DNA from: Acetobacterium sp965140355
GTDB taxonomy: Bacteria > Bacillota > Clostridia > Eubacteriales > Eubacteriaceae
DNA length: 64,000 bases
Direction: 5' to 3'
Assembly (NCBI GenBank): GCA_965140355.1
Contig: OZ223195.1
Span: forward strand, 417,036-481,035
Each line of letters begins with the position of its first letter. The stretch's first letter is position 1. This document shows positions 1-8,274 of the stretch, piece by piece. The notes under the pieces are model-generated. The model was not told the origin of the DNA, searched no databases, and saw nothing but the letters and a program-made list of their open reading frames with translations. The position numbers and the translations under genes are program-made.

Positions 1-175
1 TATTTACCGCAATGCCGGCATAAAAATCGAGATACGGGGTACCTTCTTCATCGTAAATATACATATCCTTTGCCGTTTCAGCAATGAAGTCAAATCGCTC
101 ATATGTTTCAATCATAAACTGATCAACTTTTTGTTTTAATTCTGCTTTTGATAGTTTGGTGTCTTTTAGTCTCAT
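1..175 (-). CDS. Class III (PLP) aminotransferase, N-terminal fragment
   Basis: The first 58 codons of a gene that runs off the left edge. The start ATG at 175 is preceded by a GAAAGGAAA ribosome binding site. The visible end reads YLDFYAGIAVN, a signature of the N-terminal segment of class III pyridoxal-phosphate transaminases (acetylornithine, ornithine, GABA or beta-alanine aminotransferases). The lysine and the other catalytic residues are outside the window, so the substrate cannot be told. A strong promoter (299-327) and a leader hairpin lie upstream, and the cupin regulator at 453-1010 is the likely controller. Confidence 0.75.
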   Translation of the reverse strand, partial: MRLKDTKLSKAELKQKVDQFMIETYERFDFIAETAKDMYIYDEEGTPYLDFYAGIAVN

Positions 176-231
176 TTTAATTTCCTTTCAATATAGTTTC
201 CGAACTCCCTTGTCCAGAAAATCTGCTAAAT

Positions 232-276
232 AAAAAAAGCGCCGTAACATAAATAAATCATGTTTCGAACGCCTTT
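232..276 (-). terminator. Terminator-like hairpin in the aminotransferase leader
   Basis: Read on the minus strand, an imperfect stem (AAAGgCG with CGCTTT, plus an inner AACAT/ATGTT stem) is followed by seven U residues. It sits between the promoter at 299-327 and the start codon at 175, so it could attenuate the gene. The stem is imperfect and the call is tentative. Confidence 0.4.
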
Positions 277-298
277 GTTCATATCAATCGACAACCAA

Positions 299-327
299 AC
301 TATAACACGTGTGCATTATATTGTCAA
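299..327 (-). promoter_or_regulatory. Sigma-A promoter with GTGCATT repeats
   Basis: On the minus strand TTGACA (322-327) and TATAGT (299-304) are 17 bp apart, a near-consensus vegetative promoter for the aminotransferase. A 14-bp word, GTGCATTATATTGT, starts at 311 inside the spacer and is repeated exactly at 407-420, with a partial copy at 331-343. These copies are candidate operators for the adjacent XRE-cupin regulator. Confidence 0.6.
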
Positions 328-452
328 TACGTGCATTGATATTTTCATAAATTTTGCATATGATCCCATAAATTAGCCATATAGTATCAATAAGTTACAA
401 TTGGATGTGCATTATATTGTACTTCATATTTTACTATCGTGCTAAACTTTTT

Positions 453-1010
453 TTATATTTTAAACATAAATACGATCGTAAATTTTAATTTTCCTTTACT
501 CTTATTCACATAACTATGTTTAACTGATGTGCTAATGGAAATGGCATCTTCTTCTTTAACCTGGTAAACAGCGTTCTCGAGTTCCAAGGTTAACTCGCCT
601 TTGTGCACCAAAATATATTCAAAAGTGCCTTGACCATGGGCACCGCTAATATAACACGAGCCCGGTTCGATTTCTATTTCATAAATTTCAAACAAACGAT
701 TTTTATCATACGGAAAATAAGTATACACCGTATAGTGTCCGGGAACTTCCTTAGTTGGCACGAGTTTATTGCGGTTAACCTCATAGACCCCAACTCCCGG
801 TCGCCGGATCAAATCCTGTAAGTCAACCCTCAGACCACTGACAATCTTCCCGATCGTTCCAATTGTCGGATTCGCTTCACCGCGTTCAATTTGTCCTAAC
901 ATACTTTTGCTAACACCGGTCTGTTCGGCAACGGCATCCATACTCATGCCTTTTTCCTTACGAATCGATTTTAAGTTAATTGCTATATTTTGATTTAAGT
1001 AATCCATCAT
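453..1010 (-). CDS. XRE-family regulator with C-terminal cupin sensor
   Basis: A 185-residue transcription factor. The N-terminal third is a Cro/C1-type helix-turn-helix (recognition region around VSKSMLGQIERGEANPT) and the C-terminal half is a cupin beta-barrel (about residues 100-180, with GSCYISGAHGQGTFEYILV), the usual layout of small-molecule-responsive XRE-cupin regulators of amine and amino-acid genes. The start is placed at 1010 because GAGG sits 5 nt before that ATG, whereas the longer in-frame start at 1028 has no ribosome binding site; the next ATG at 1007 is also possible. It precedes the aminotransferase on the same strand and probably controls the GTGCATT repeats. The ligand is unknown. 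Confidence 0.8.
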   Translation of the reverse strand: MMDYLNQNIAINLKSIRKEKGMSMDAVAEQTGVSKSMLGQIERGEANPTIGTIGKIVSGLRVDLQDLIRRPGVGVYEVNRNKLVPTKEVPGHYTVYTYFPYDKNRLFEIYEIEIEPGSCYISGAHGQGTFEYILVHKGELTLELENAVYQVKEEDAISISTSVKHSYVNKSKGKLKFTIVFMFKI

Positions 1011-1152
1011 CTTCGCCTCATCTTTCAATGCTTAGTTTAACGTAAGAGCAAAGCAAAATCAACGAATCGTGCAAAAATCCTTTAATAGATGGTCATTATC
1101 CTTAGTTTTTCTCGCCTTTGAGAAACCTAAAGTTTTTTCCAAATTTCCAGAA

Positions 1153-1177
1153 AGCCTTTTTGCCCCTCTAAAAGGCT
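1153..1177. terminator. Hairpin, possible terminator
   Basis: An 8-bp perfect stem AGCCTTTT/AAAAGGCT with a 9-nt loop lies between the 3' end of the 4-hydroxybutyrate dehydrogenase gene and the XRE-cupin gene. The run of U after the stem is short, so termination is not certain. The rest of the 1011-1324 spacer shows nothing recognisable. Confidence 0.4.
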
Positions 1178-1324
1178 ATTTATAGCGCTCATCGGATGGG
1201 GGATTACAAAATAATTATCTAAACAACCTGAAACGATTGTTTGAAAATAATGAGGTATTTAAGAATCTGTTAATGATTCTCATATTTTTTCATTGTTGTT
1301 GACCTAGTCTTTTGGTTTCTAACC

Positions 1325-2443
1325 CTAAAACAACTTTTTATAAATTGCAAAAACTTGTTCTTGTGATAAGGGCACATAATTATTTGCCATCAATCGTGCT
1401 TGTTTCGTCATGACCGCTTCTGTAAAATCAACCAGGTCAGATTCGCTTACCCCATATTCATGTAATGCTTTTTTTGTAATAATATGATTTAAAAGATTTT
1501 CTATTTGATTGTATACATCATTGGCAGGGCATCCTAAAATATCGGCAAGAAAATCATTTAATTTTTTAATCGCACCGTTGGGATTAATCGCCTGATAGGT
1601 CTTATAAACTTCGGTAAACATGACATAGTTAGCCTCACCATGTGGTACATGATAAACAGCTCCAAGCGGATAACTCATCGCATGGACTGCCGCACAACCG
1701 GCATTTCCAAAGGCAATGCCAGCAAAAGTTGACGCGATCATAAAGTCCTTCAATAATGGTTGCCGAGCTTCGTTGCCGTTTTGGGCGATTTTTTGATAAC
1801 CAGCTAAGATAATTTCCATTGCTTTGAGCGAATAGAGTTGTGTGAACGCATTGGCTTTGGGTGAGGTATATGACTCAATCGCGTGAATCAGCGCATCAAT
1901 GGAACTGGTTGCAAAAACACGCCTCGGCAGATTATTCAAAAGCTCAGGTACTAAAACAGCATAATCGGCGTAAAGTTCATCAACTGCTAAGCCAAATTTC
2001 GAATGAATCGCCGTTAGTTCGAGAATGGAAATATTTGTCACTTCACTCCCGGTTCCGCAAGTTGTTGGAATCAAAATCAGTTCTTTTTCTTTTATTATTT
2101 CAAGTTCTTTGTTAAATAGGTCAACAACTGGGATAATGTTTTTTAGGGCAAATAATTTTGCAACATCTAAAATTGTTCCACCGCCGATACCAAAAACACG
2201 ATTGTATGAAAAATCCTTAATGTCGGCGTAAATTTTTTCAACCATCACATCGGTTGGTTCACCCTTGACATATTTTCTGTAATTGATGCAAATTGCGTCA
2301 TCCCCGATTTTATCTTTAAAATAATCTTCATTCGTGCGGTCACTGATAAAAACCAAATCACCTTTGCCAATTTGAAAATGCTCACAAAGCTCCTGGCACT
2401 GTTCAAACTGCAATATTTTAGGTGTTATTCCAAATTGTTTCAT
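1325..2443 (-). CDS. 4hbD: 4-hydroxybutyrate dehydrogenase (iron-containing ADH family)
   Basis: A 372-residue group III metal-dependent alcohol dehydrogenase that reduces succinate semialdehyde to 4-hydroxybutyrate with NAD(P)H. Length and sequence follow the Clostridium kluyveri 4HbD closely: GGGTILDVAK and PTTCGTGSEV nucleotide/phosphate binding segments, and metal-binding histidines in DALIHAIESY, HAMSYPLGAVYHVPHG. The C-terminus also matches (NNYVPLSQEQVFAIYKKLF). It lies 52 bp downstream of gabT on the same strand, so the pair converts GABA to 4-hydroxybutyrate in the cytoplasm. Ribosome binding site AAAGGAGT precedes the ATG. Confidence 0.9.
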   Translation of the reverse strand: MKQFGITPKILQFEQCQELCEHFQIGKGDLVFISDRTNEDYFKDKIGDDAICINYRKYVKGEPTDVMVEKIYADIKDFSYNRVFGIGGGTILDVAKLFALKNIIPVVDLFNKELEIIKEKELILIPTTCGTGSEVTNISILELTAIHSKFGLAVDELYADYAVLVPELLNNLPRRVFATSSIDALIHAIESYTSPKANAFTQLYSLKAMEIILAGYQKIAQNGNEARQPLLKDFMIASTFAGIAFGNAGCAAVHAMSYPLGAVYHVPHGEANYVMFTEVYKTYQAINPNGAIKKLNDFLADILGCPANDVYNQIENLLNHIITKKALHEYGVSESDLVDFTEAVMTKQARLMANNYVPLSQEQVFAIYKKLF

Positions 2444-2495
2444 CTTAACTCCTTTCGGTTGACTGTTTTGTCTTTCTTTTTCAAATTATCATTTT

Positions 2496-3848
2496 TTATC
2501 GACACTTTACAAGTGCTTTTTCAAAAATTTCAAGTCCAGCATCTAATTGGGCATCGGTAATGACAAGTGGGGCTAAGAAACGGATGACATTACCATAAAC
2601 TCCGGCACTTTCAATTATTAAACCATTTTGAGCCGCTTCATTAACAACCGCAGCAACCAGTTCAGGATAAGGTTCCTTGGTACTTGTGTCTTTAACAAAT
2701 TCAATCCCGATCATTGCACCCAAACCTCTAATATCACCAATGACATCATATTTTGTTTGCCATTGATTAAAGCGGTCAATAACTTTTTTGCCAATTTCGG
2801 CGGCCCGTTCATCCATGTGATCGCGTTGCATAATCTCAATTACTTTAAGTGCGGCGGCACAGGCCAATGGATTTCCACAGAAGGTTCCGCCAATGGTTCC
2901 ACCTTTGACCGATTCCATGATTTCTTTTCGGGCTGTGATTGCACTGATTGGAAGTCCGGCGGCAATCGATTTGGCACTGGTAATAATATCCGGTTGGGCA
3001 TCAACAGCCTGCCAATATTCTGAAGCAAACATCTTTCCGGTTCGACAAAATCCGGTTTGGACTTCATCGGCTATTAACAAGATTCCTTTTTCATCACAAA
3101 TTTTCCTAACTACTTTAACCCATTCGATTGGCGCCGGAATAAATCCACCTTCGCCTTGCAGTGGTTCCACAACAATTGCTGCAACGTATTCAGCTGGTGA
3201 ACACTCTTCAAATACTTTATAAATACTTTCGGTATAATAGTCAATAGCTGCGGATTCGGTCATTTCACCTGGCGTTCGATAAAGATAAGGAAACTGCGCC
3301 CGATAAACGCCATCCGGAAATGGTCCCAAACCATAAGCATAGGCTTTTTTAGAGGTCATCGTCATCGTCAGCATGGTGCGTCCGTGAAAGGCTCCTGAAA
3401 AAACAATAATATTTGGTCTTTTAGTAAAAGCTTTCGCAATTTTCACAGCGTTCTCATCAGCTTCAGCACCACTGTTAGCAAAAAATGTCATTTTCTCATT
3501 TCCTTTAACTGGAACAATGGCATTCATTTTTTCAGCCAATTCAACGTAACCTTCATGTGTGACAATATTAAACATGCCATGAAAATATTTTTCCGACTGA
3601 TCTTTGACAGCGGCTACAATTTCGGGATGAGAATAGCCAATGTTTAAAACGCCGACACCGCCAACCCAATCAATAAACTGATTACCATCAACGTCCTCGA
3701 CCATGGCACCTTCGCCCTTTTCGATGACAACGGGATAAACACATTTGATTGCCGCTGGAACGGCTTTTTCTCTTCTTTCGATGATCGCTTTTGCTTTAGG
3801 TCCCGGTACTTGCGGGGTAATAATTTGAGGTAATTCATTTTTTAACAT
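2496..3848 (-). CDS. gabT: 4-aminobutyrate (GABA) aminotransferase
   Basis: A 450-residue class III PLP aminotransferase. It shows NSGAEADENAVKIAKA (cofactor phosphate region), the aspartate motif ADEVQTGFCRTG, and the Schiff-base lysine in SAKSIAAGLP. It transfers the amino group of GABA to 2-oxoglutarate, giving succinate semialdehyde for the next gene. The start is taken at 3848, where AAGGAGAAAATGT precedes ATG; the open frame extends 40 codons further but without a ribosome binding site and across the leader hairpin. Regulation is probably by the divergent PucR protein and by the leader terminator. GABA specificity is inferred from the neighbour; a related omega-amine substrate is possible. 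Confidence 0.85.
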   Translation of the reverse strand: MLKNELPQIITPQVPGPKAKAIIERREKAVPAAIKCVYPVVIEKGEGAMVEDVDGNQFIDWVGGVGVLNIGYSHPEIVAAVKDQSEKYFHGMFNIVTHEGYVELAEKMNAIVPVKGNEKMTFFANSGAEADENAVKIAKAFTKRPNIIVFSGAFHGRTMLTMTMTSKKAYAYGLGPFPDGVYRAQFPYLYRTPGEMTESAAIDYYTESIYKVFEECSPAEYVAAIVVEPLQGEGGFIPAPIEWVKVVRKICDEKGILLIADEVQTGFCRTGKMFASEYWQAVDAQPDIITSAKSIAAGLPISAITARKEIMESVKGGTIGGTFCGNPLACAAALKVIEIMQRDHMDERAAEIGKKVIDRFNQWQTKYDVIGDIRGLGAMIGIEFVKDTSTKEPYPELVAAVVNEAAQNGLIIESAGVYGNVIRFLAPLVITDAQLDAGLEIFEKALVKCR

Positions 3849-3870
3849 ACATTTTCTCCTTTTTTTCAAC

Positions 3871-3911
3871 AAAAAAAAGCACAACAGAGAATTGACTTCT
3901 TTGTCGTGCTT
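3871..3911 (-). terminator. Intrinsic terminator inside the gabT leader
   Basis: On the minus strand AAGCACGAC pairs with GTTGTGCTT (one mismatch or wobble) across a 17-nt loop and runs directly into eight U residues. It starts about 10-15 nt after the predicted transcription start and ends about 22 nt before the gabT start codon, so it should stop most transcripts unless it is antagonised. This is an attenuator candidate. Confidence 0.6.
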
Positions 3912-3924
3912 ACGCTTAATAAGA

Positions 3925-3952
3925 ATTATAGCACAATCAATTTGATTCGCAA
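3925..3952 (-). promoter_or_regulatory. gabT-4hbD promoter
   Basis: TTGCGA (3947-3952) and TATAAT (3925-3930) on the minus strand are 16 bp apart. The promoter faces away from the PucR regulator gene and just upstream of the leader terminator. Confidence 0.55.
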
Positions 3953-4095
3953 TATCATATAAGCCCAATTATATTCACTATCTTCGTGCTGGACAGACAA
4001 ATATCCGTTTAGTATAATATTAAACAACTCTAAATAACCGTTTGAATTTATAAACTCCAAAAAATAAAATAATTTCTAATCGAGGTGTCATCGCA

Positions 4096-5220
4096 ATGTC
4101 CATTATTTTATCTGATTTATTTGATGCTACAAAAAACACATATCATCTGCAACTGATTACCGGTGAAGATGGTCTTAACACACCAATCCATTGGGTACAA
4201 TTTACCGAAGATATCGGAACAACCGATTTTTTAAAAGGCGGAGAGTTAATTTTTACCACTGGTATGAGTGCCAATTCTGAAAATTGGCTTTATGATTTTA
4301 TCACCCAACTGATCAAACAAAAAACCAGCGGTCTTGTTCTCAATATCGGGCGCTACATTTTTGCTGATTCCATTTCAAATGATGTCATTGATTTATGCAC
4401 GAAACGTCATTTCCCCCTTTTTACGATGCCCTGGAAAGTTCATCTGGCCACGATTATGCAAGATTACTGCAATCGGATCTTTATGCAATCCTACCAGGAA
4501 GATCGGACGACAATGGCTTTTCAACAGCTGTTGTTACATCCCAACGAATTAGAATCCAGCATCGATACCCTCAATAGCCTGGGTTACGAAACCAATGCCC
4601 CTTATTTGATTTTAATTTGCCAAAATCTGGAATCTCCGACGCTGCTAACAAAGTACCTGACAAATATAGGAACCCAAAAATACCTGTTTCGGATTGAAGA
4701 GCGCTCTGTTTTTGTCTTTCAAGAGGCCTCCATTGAACTGCTTTCTCATGAACTGACGAACGCCAAGTTTACGCGTTTAAATCCCGCAGTCTGTTTTGGG
4801 ATTGGCGATCAGAGTGATTCGCTTCTAACTCTCCATCATAGTTATAAACATGCCCTTTTCGCGCTTAAGGCAGCACAAAGTCAAGGCCTAACCTGTCTCA
4901 GTTTTACGGAGCTAGGCCCTTTCAAACTCTTTTTTGCAGTGTCAGATAAAATGATTTTAACCGAACTGGTTGAAAGTAACTTAGCTGTCCTGGAAGCTTA
5001 TGACTTAAAAAATAATGCCAATCTGATTGCGACCCTCCGCCTTTACATTGAACATGACGGCAGCATTCAAGCGGTAGCTGATGCCTCATTTACGCATCGC
5101 AACACGATCAATTATCGGATGAAAAAAATTCGCCAGATTCTCAAAACAGAGTTATTTACCATGGAAGCAAAATTTAATTTACGCTTGGCTTTTCTGATTA
5201 AAGATTTTCTGTCACTCTGA
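4096..5220 (+). CDS. PucR-family transcriptional regulator
   Basis: A 374-residue regulator. Residues about 1-125 form the purine-catabolism-regulator-like ligand domain (LSDLFDATKN, LKGGELIFTTG, FPLFTMPWKV), followed by a GGDEF-like middle segment, and a C-terminal PucR helix-turn-helix (DGSIQAVADASFTHRNTINY) near residue 340. PucR proteins usually activate adjacent nitrogen-compound catabolic genes. It is divergent from gabT-4hbD and is the obvious candidate to sense GABA or a derivative. Ribosome binding site GAGGTG lies 9 nt before the ATG. The actual ligand is not shown by sequence. Confidence 0.85.
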   Translation: MSIILSDLFDATKNTYHLQLITGEDGLNTPIHWVQFTEDIGTTDFLKGGELIFTTGMSANSENWLYDFITQLIKQKTSGLVLNIGRYIFADSISNDVIDLCTKRHFPLFTMPWKVHLATIMQDYCNRIFMQSYQEDRTTMAFQQLLLHPNELESSIDTLNSLGYETNAPYLILICQNLESPTLLTKYLTNIGTQKYLFRIEERSVFVFQEASIELLSHELTNAKFTRLNPAVCFGIGDQSDSLLTLHHSYKHALFALKAAQSQGLTCLSFTELGPFKLFFAVSDKMILTELVESNLAVLEAYDLKNNANLIATLRLYIEHDGSIQAVADASFTHRNTINYRMKKIRQILKTELFTMEAKFNLRLAFLIKDFLSL

Positions 5221-5241
5221 TCTAAAACAGATCGTTTTAGA
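5221..5241 (+). terminator. Terminator after the PucR gene
   Basis: A perfect 8-bp stem TCTAAAAC/GTTTTAGA with a 5-nt loop directly follows the stop codon, then an A/T-rich stretch with a short T run. Confidence 0.45.
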
Positions 5242-5324
5242 TCGAAAATTTTTAATAATCCCCTTAGGAGCGCAAGCCTTTTAGCAGGATTAACTAAAAT
5301 AAAATGTTTTTCACCAAATTTTAG

Positions 5325-5378
5325 TTGACAGATAATGTTAGTTATAGTAAACTTCTTTTGTAGTTAGCCTTTGCTAAC
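5325..5378 (+). promoter_or_regulatory. feo promoter with two metal-repressor operators
   Basis: TTGACA (5325-5330) and TAAACT (5348-5353) are 17 bp apart. An imperfect operator GTTAG-N6-TAAAC (5337-5352) overlaps the -10 region, and a perfect one, GTTAGC-N4-GCTAAC (5363-5378), sits just downstream of the start point. The same palindrome occurs before feoB and at two sites in the 55-56 kb metal island, so a DtxR-type iron or manganese repressor is the likely ligand. Confidence 0.7.
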
Positions 5379-5453
5379 AATCGCAACTTATTATTAAACA
5401 CTGCTATTTTATTTTTCGTTGCGATATCTTAATCATTTAATAAGGAGGATATT

Positions 5454-5666
5454 ATGATGCCATTAGCAATTGCCAAGGTTGGTGAGATTAATACGATTAA
5501 ACGAATTAGCGGTCAGGATGAAACAAAGCGGTTCCTAGAAAATCTCGGCTTTATTGTTGATGATCCTATTACTGTTGTTTCAAAAATGGGTGGCAATGTA
5601 ATCGTCACTGTTAAAGGAACGCGGGTCGCAATCAGCCAAAATATGGCTAATCGTATTATCGTATAA
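5454..5666 (+). CDS. feoA: FeoA domain protein (first copy)
   Basis: A 70-residue SH3-like FeoA domain protein, the small cytoplasmic partner of FeoB in ferrous iron uptake. Typical FeoA features are the N-terminal KVGEINTIKRISG, the glycine-containing turn ENLGFIVDDPITVVSKMGG and the C-terminal strand VKGTRVAISQNMANRIIV. A strong AAGGAGG site lies 6 nt before the ATG. It is followed 51 bp later by a second feoA, an arrangement common in Clostridia where the two FeoA chains may have different roles. Confidence 0.9.
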   Translation: MMPLAIAKVGEINTIKRISGQDETKRFLENLGFIVDDPITVVSKMGGNVIVTVKGTRVAISQNMANRIIV

Positions 5667-5717
5667 CCAGTAACCTAAAATACTGAAAATGAACCAACAA
5701 GAAAGGAACTTATTTTT

Positions 5718-5939
5718 ATGAGCACACTCAGAACTGCTAAATGTGGAGACACAGTAACCGTTATTAAAATCCATGGTGATGGTCCTATCAAACGTCGAAT
5801 CATGGATATGGGCATTACCAAAGGAACTTCCCTCTACGTTCGCAAAGTCGCCCCACTTGGTGATCCTTTCGAAATCACGGTAAGAGGATATGAATTATCA
5901 CTAAGAAAAAAAGATGCTGAAATGATCGAAATCAGATAG
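5718..5939 (+). CDS. feoA: FeoA domain protein (second copy)
   Basis: A 73-residue FeoA protein with the more canonical sequence: CGDTVTVIKIHGDGPIKRRI, MDMGITKGTSLYVRKVAPLGDP and the closing VRGYELSLRKKDAEMIEIR. It probably contacts FeoB and modulates GTP-dependent iron transport. Only about a third of positions match the first copy, so the two are old paralogues and not a recent duplication. The 68-bp gap to feoB carries its own operator. Confidence 0.93.
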   Translation: MSTLRTAKCGDTVTVIKIHGDGPIKRRIMDMGITKGTSLYVRKVAPLGDPFEITVRGYELSLRKKDAEMIEIR

Positions 5940-5974
5940 CCAATTAAATTTTGGCATATTTTTTTGAATTAAAT

Positions 5975-5990
5975 GTTAGTTTTTACTAAC
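5975..5990 (+). promoter_or_regulatory. GTTAG-N6-CTAAC operator before feoB
   Basis: Perfect palindrome GTTAGT-N4-ACTAAC, ending 17 nt before the feoB start and just upstream of its AAGGAGG site. It indicates separate metal control of feoB, or a repressor roadblock inside the operon. Confidence 0.65.
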
Positions 5991-6007
5991 TTAAGGAGGA
6001 TTACTGA

Positions 6008-8131
6008 ATGAAAATAAAACTGGCATTAGCTGGAAACCCAAACTCCGGAAAAACAACGCTTTTTAATGCGTTAACCGGAAGTTCGCAATACGTAGGCAAC
6101 TGGCCTGGTGTTACGGTCGAAAAAAAAGAAGGTAATTTAAAAGGCTCTAAAGATGTCACAGTAACTGATCTACCTGGCATTTACTCATTGTCGCCTTACA
6201 CCCTGGAAGAAGTTGTAACCCGTGATTACTTACTTAATGACCAACCGGATGTAATCATTAATATTGTTGATGCCTCCAATATTGAGCGCAACCTCTACCT
6301 TACTACTCAGCTTATTGAATTGGGAATTCCGGTTATTATAGCTTTGAATATGATGGATATTGTATTAAAAAACGGGGACACTATTGACACTAAAAAACTT
6401 GCTTCGACGCTTGGATGTCAAGTGGTTGAAACTTCAGCAATTAAAGGTGACGGCATTAAAGAGGTTGCCGAAAAAGCCGTTGAAATGGTTAAACTTAAAG
6501 TCAAAACGCAACCACCCCATTCTTATCATGAATCACTCGAAAAAGCCCTTTCAACAATTAGCGATCATCTATCTATTGTTGAAACCCAACAAAAACGCTG
6601 GTATGCGATCAAGCTATTTGAACGTGACAGCAAAGCAATGGCTGGCCTGAGTCTTGATATTTCAAAACAAAATGCAATTGAAGCAGCCATTGTAAATTGT
6701 GAACAGGAGTTAGATGATGATGCTGAAAGTATTGTCACTAATGAGCGCTATAACTATATTAGTAATGTCATTAGGCGTTGTGTCAAACATAAAAAAACAG
6801 GTTTGTCGACCTCCGATAAGATTGACCGCATTGTCACAAACCGCTGGCTCGCACTCCCTATTTTCGCCTTAGTAATGTGGACGATTTATTATATTTCAAT
6901 TTCTTCTTTAGGTGCTATCGTCACCGATTGGACCAACGATTTTTTATTTGGCGGACTAATCAGTGATTTTGCCACAACAAGCTTGACCGCGATGGGTGCC
7001 GCTGATTGGCTAATCAGTCTTATTGTCGATGGCATCATCGGTGGTGTTGGGGCCGTATTAGGATTTTTGCCCCAAATGTTAATTCTCTTCTTTTTCCTAT
7101 CAATTTTGGAAGATTGCGGATATATGGCTCGCGTTGCTTTCATCATGGATCGAATCTTCCGAAAATTTGGACTTTCGGGAAAATCTTTCATCCCCTTAAT
7201 GATTTCTTCTGGTTGCGGCGTTCCTGGCATTATGGCTTCGCGAACCATTGAAAATGAAAGTGATCGCAAATTAACCATCATGGTAACGACCTTTATCCCG
7301 TGCGGAGCAAAGTTGCCAATTATTGCACTAATTGCCGGAGCCATATTTTCCGGTGCCTCCTGGGTCGCCCCATCAATGTATTTCCTGGGCATCGCGATGG
7401 TTCTTATCTCGGGGATTATTTTAAAGAAAACCAGACTATTTTCTGGTGATCCAGCCCCCTTCGTGATGGAACTGCCTCAATATCGTATTCCTGGTTTAAA
7501 AGGCGTTCTTACACATATGTGGGAACGTAGTAAATCATTTGTAATCAAAGCGGGAACCGTTATTTTTGTCGCTTGCACTGTAATCTGGTTTCTCCAGACC
7601 TTCAACTGGAATCTGCAAATGGTCGATTCCAGTGAAAGTGTTTTAGCTAGCATTGGGATGTTTATTGCTCCGTTTTTCGCACCGCTTGGATTTGGAACCT
7701 GGCAGGCTACAGTTGCAACAATTACCGGACTAGTAGCGAAAGAAAATGTTGTTGGTACCTTTGGTGTGCTTTATGGTTTTTCCGAAGTCGCCGGAGATGG
7801 TGTCGAAATCTGGAGCCGTGTTGCTGCTGATTTTACTGTCGTAAGCGCTGCTGCCTTTCTTGTTTTCAACATGCTGTGCGCTCCTTGCTTTGCTGCTATC
7901 GGGGCAATTAAACGGGAGATGGGAAGTTGGAAATGGACCTGGATTACCCTTGCATATCAAACAACGCTAGCCTACGTCACTGCTTATATTGTTAATCAAA
8001 TCGGTAGCTTAATCATTTTAAAACAAAACTTTAATTGGCAAACTTTTATTGCGCTTGTTCTTATAGCTGTTGTTGTTTGGCTGCTTGCTCGTCCAGCTCA
8101 TAAAGGAATTCCGGCTCTGGCAACAGAGTAG
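6008..8131 (+). CDS. feoB: Ferrous iron transporter FeoB
   Basis: A 707-residue inner-membrane Fe(II) transporter. The N-terminal G domain has G1 GNPNSGKTT, G3 DLPGIYSL and G4 LNMMD (about residues 8-120), followed by the helical GDI domain to about 270. The membrane part has two Gate motifs with conserved cysteines (SSGCGVPGIMASR; FNMLCAPCFAAIG) and about 8-10 membrane helices. Length is normal for Firmicutes FeoB without a FeoC tail. Third gene of the feo operon; regulated by the GTTAG palindromes. Confidence 0.97.
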   Translation: MKIKLALAGNPNSGKTTLFNALTGSSQYVGNWPGVTVEKKEGNLKGSKDVTVTDLPGIYSLSPYTLEEVVTRDYLLNDQPDVIINIVDASNIERNLYLTTQLIELGIPVIIALNMMDIVLKNGDTIDTKKLASTLGCQVVETSAIKGDGIKEVAEKAVEMVKLKVKTQPPHSYHESLEKALSTISDHLSIVETQQKRWYAIKLFERDSKAMAGLSLDISKQNAIEAAIVNCEQELDDDAESIVTNERYNYISNVIRRCVKHKKTGLSTSDKIDRIVTNRWLALPIFALVMWTIYYISISSLGAIVTDWTNDFLFGGLISDFATTSLTAMGAADWLISLIVDGIIGGVGAVLGFLPQMLILFFFLSILEDCGYMARVAFIMDRIFRKFGLSGKSFIPLMISSGCGVPGIMASRTIENESDRKLTIMVTTFIPCGAKLPIIALIAGAIFSGASWVAPSMYFLGIAMVLISGIILKKTRLFSGDPAPFVMELPQYRIPGLKGVLTHMWERSKSFVIKAGTVIFVACTVIWFLQTFNWNLQMVDSSESVLASIGMFIAPFFAPLGFGTWQATVATITGLVAKENVVGTFGVLYGFSEVAGDGVEIWSRVAADFTVVSAAAFLVFNMLCAPCFAAIGAIKREMGSWKWTWITLAYQTTLAYVTAYIVNQIGSLIILKQNFNWQTFIALVLIAVVVWLLARPAHKGIPALATE

Positions 8132-8182
8132 AAAAGTGGTCTCTGTAATTGTTCTCGGAGTAATCACTGCAGTTAATCTCAA

Positions 8183-8229
8183 AAATAACACCCTAAAACT
8201 CCTGAAATCAGTGGTTTAGGGTGTTATTT
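8183..8229. terminator. Bidirectional terminator between feoB and bL25
   Basis: A perfect 15-bp stem (8183-8197 with 8215-8229; core AACACCCTAAA) with a 17-nt loop and A/T runs on both sides lies between two convergent genes and can serve both. Confidence 0.85.
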
Positions 8230-8274
8230 GCTATGATCTAATTAATGTTATCATCTGATACGAGTCAACAAATC

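Noticed and set aside
6889..7392. 167-codon minus-strand frame inside feoB
   Set aside because: Antisense shadow of the FeoB membrane domain with no start signal.
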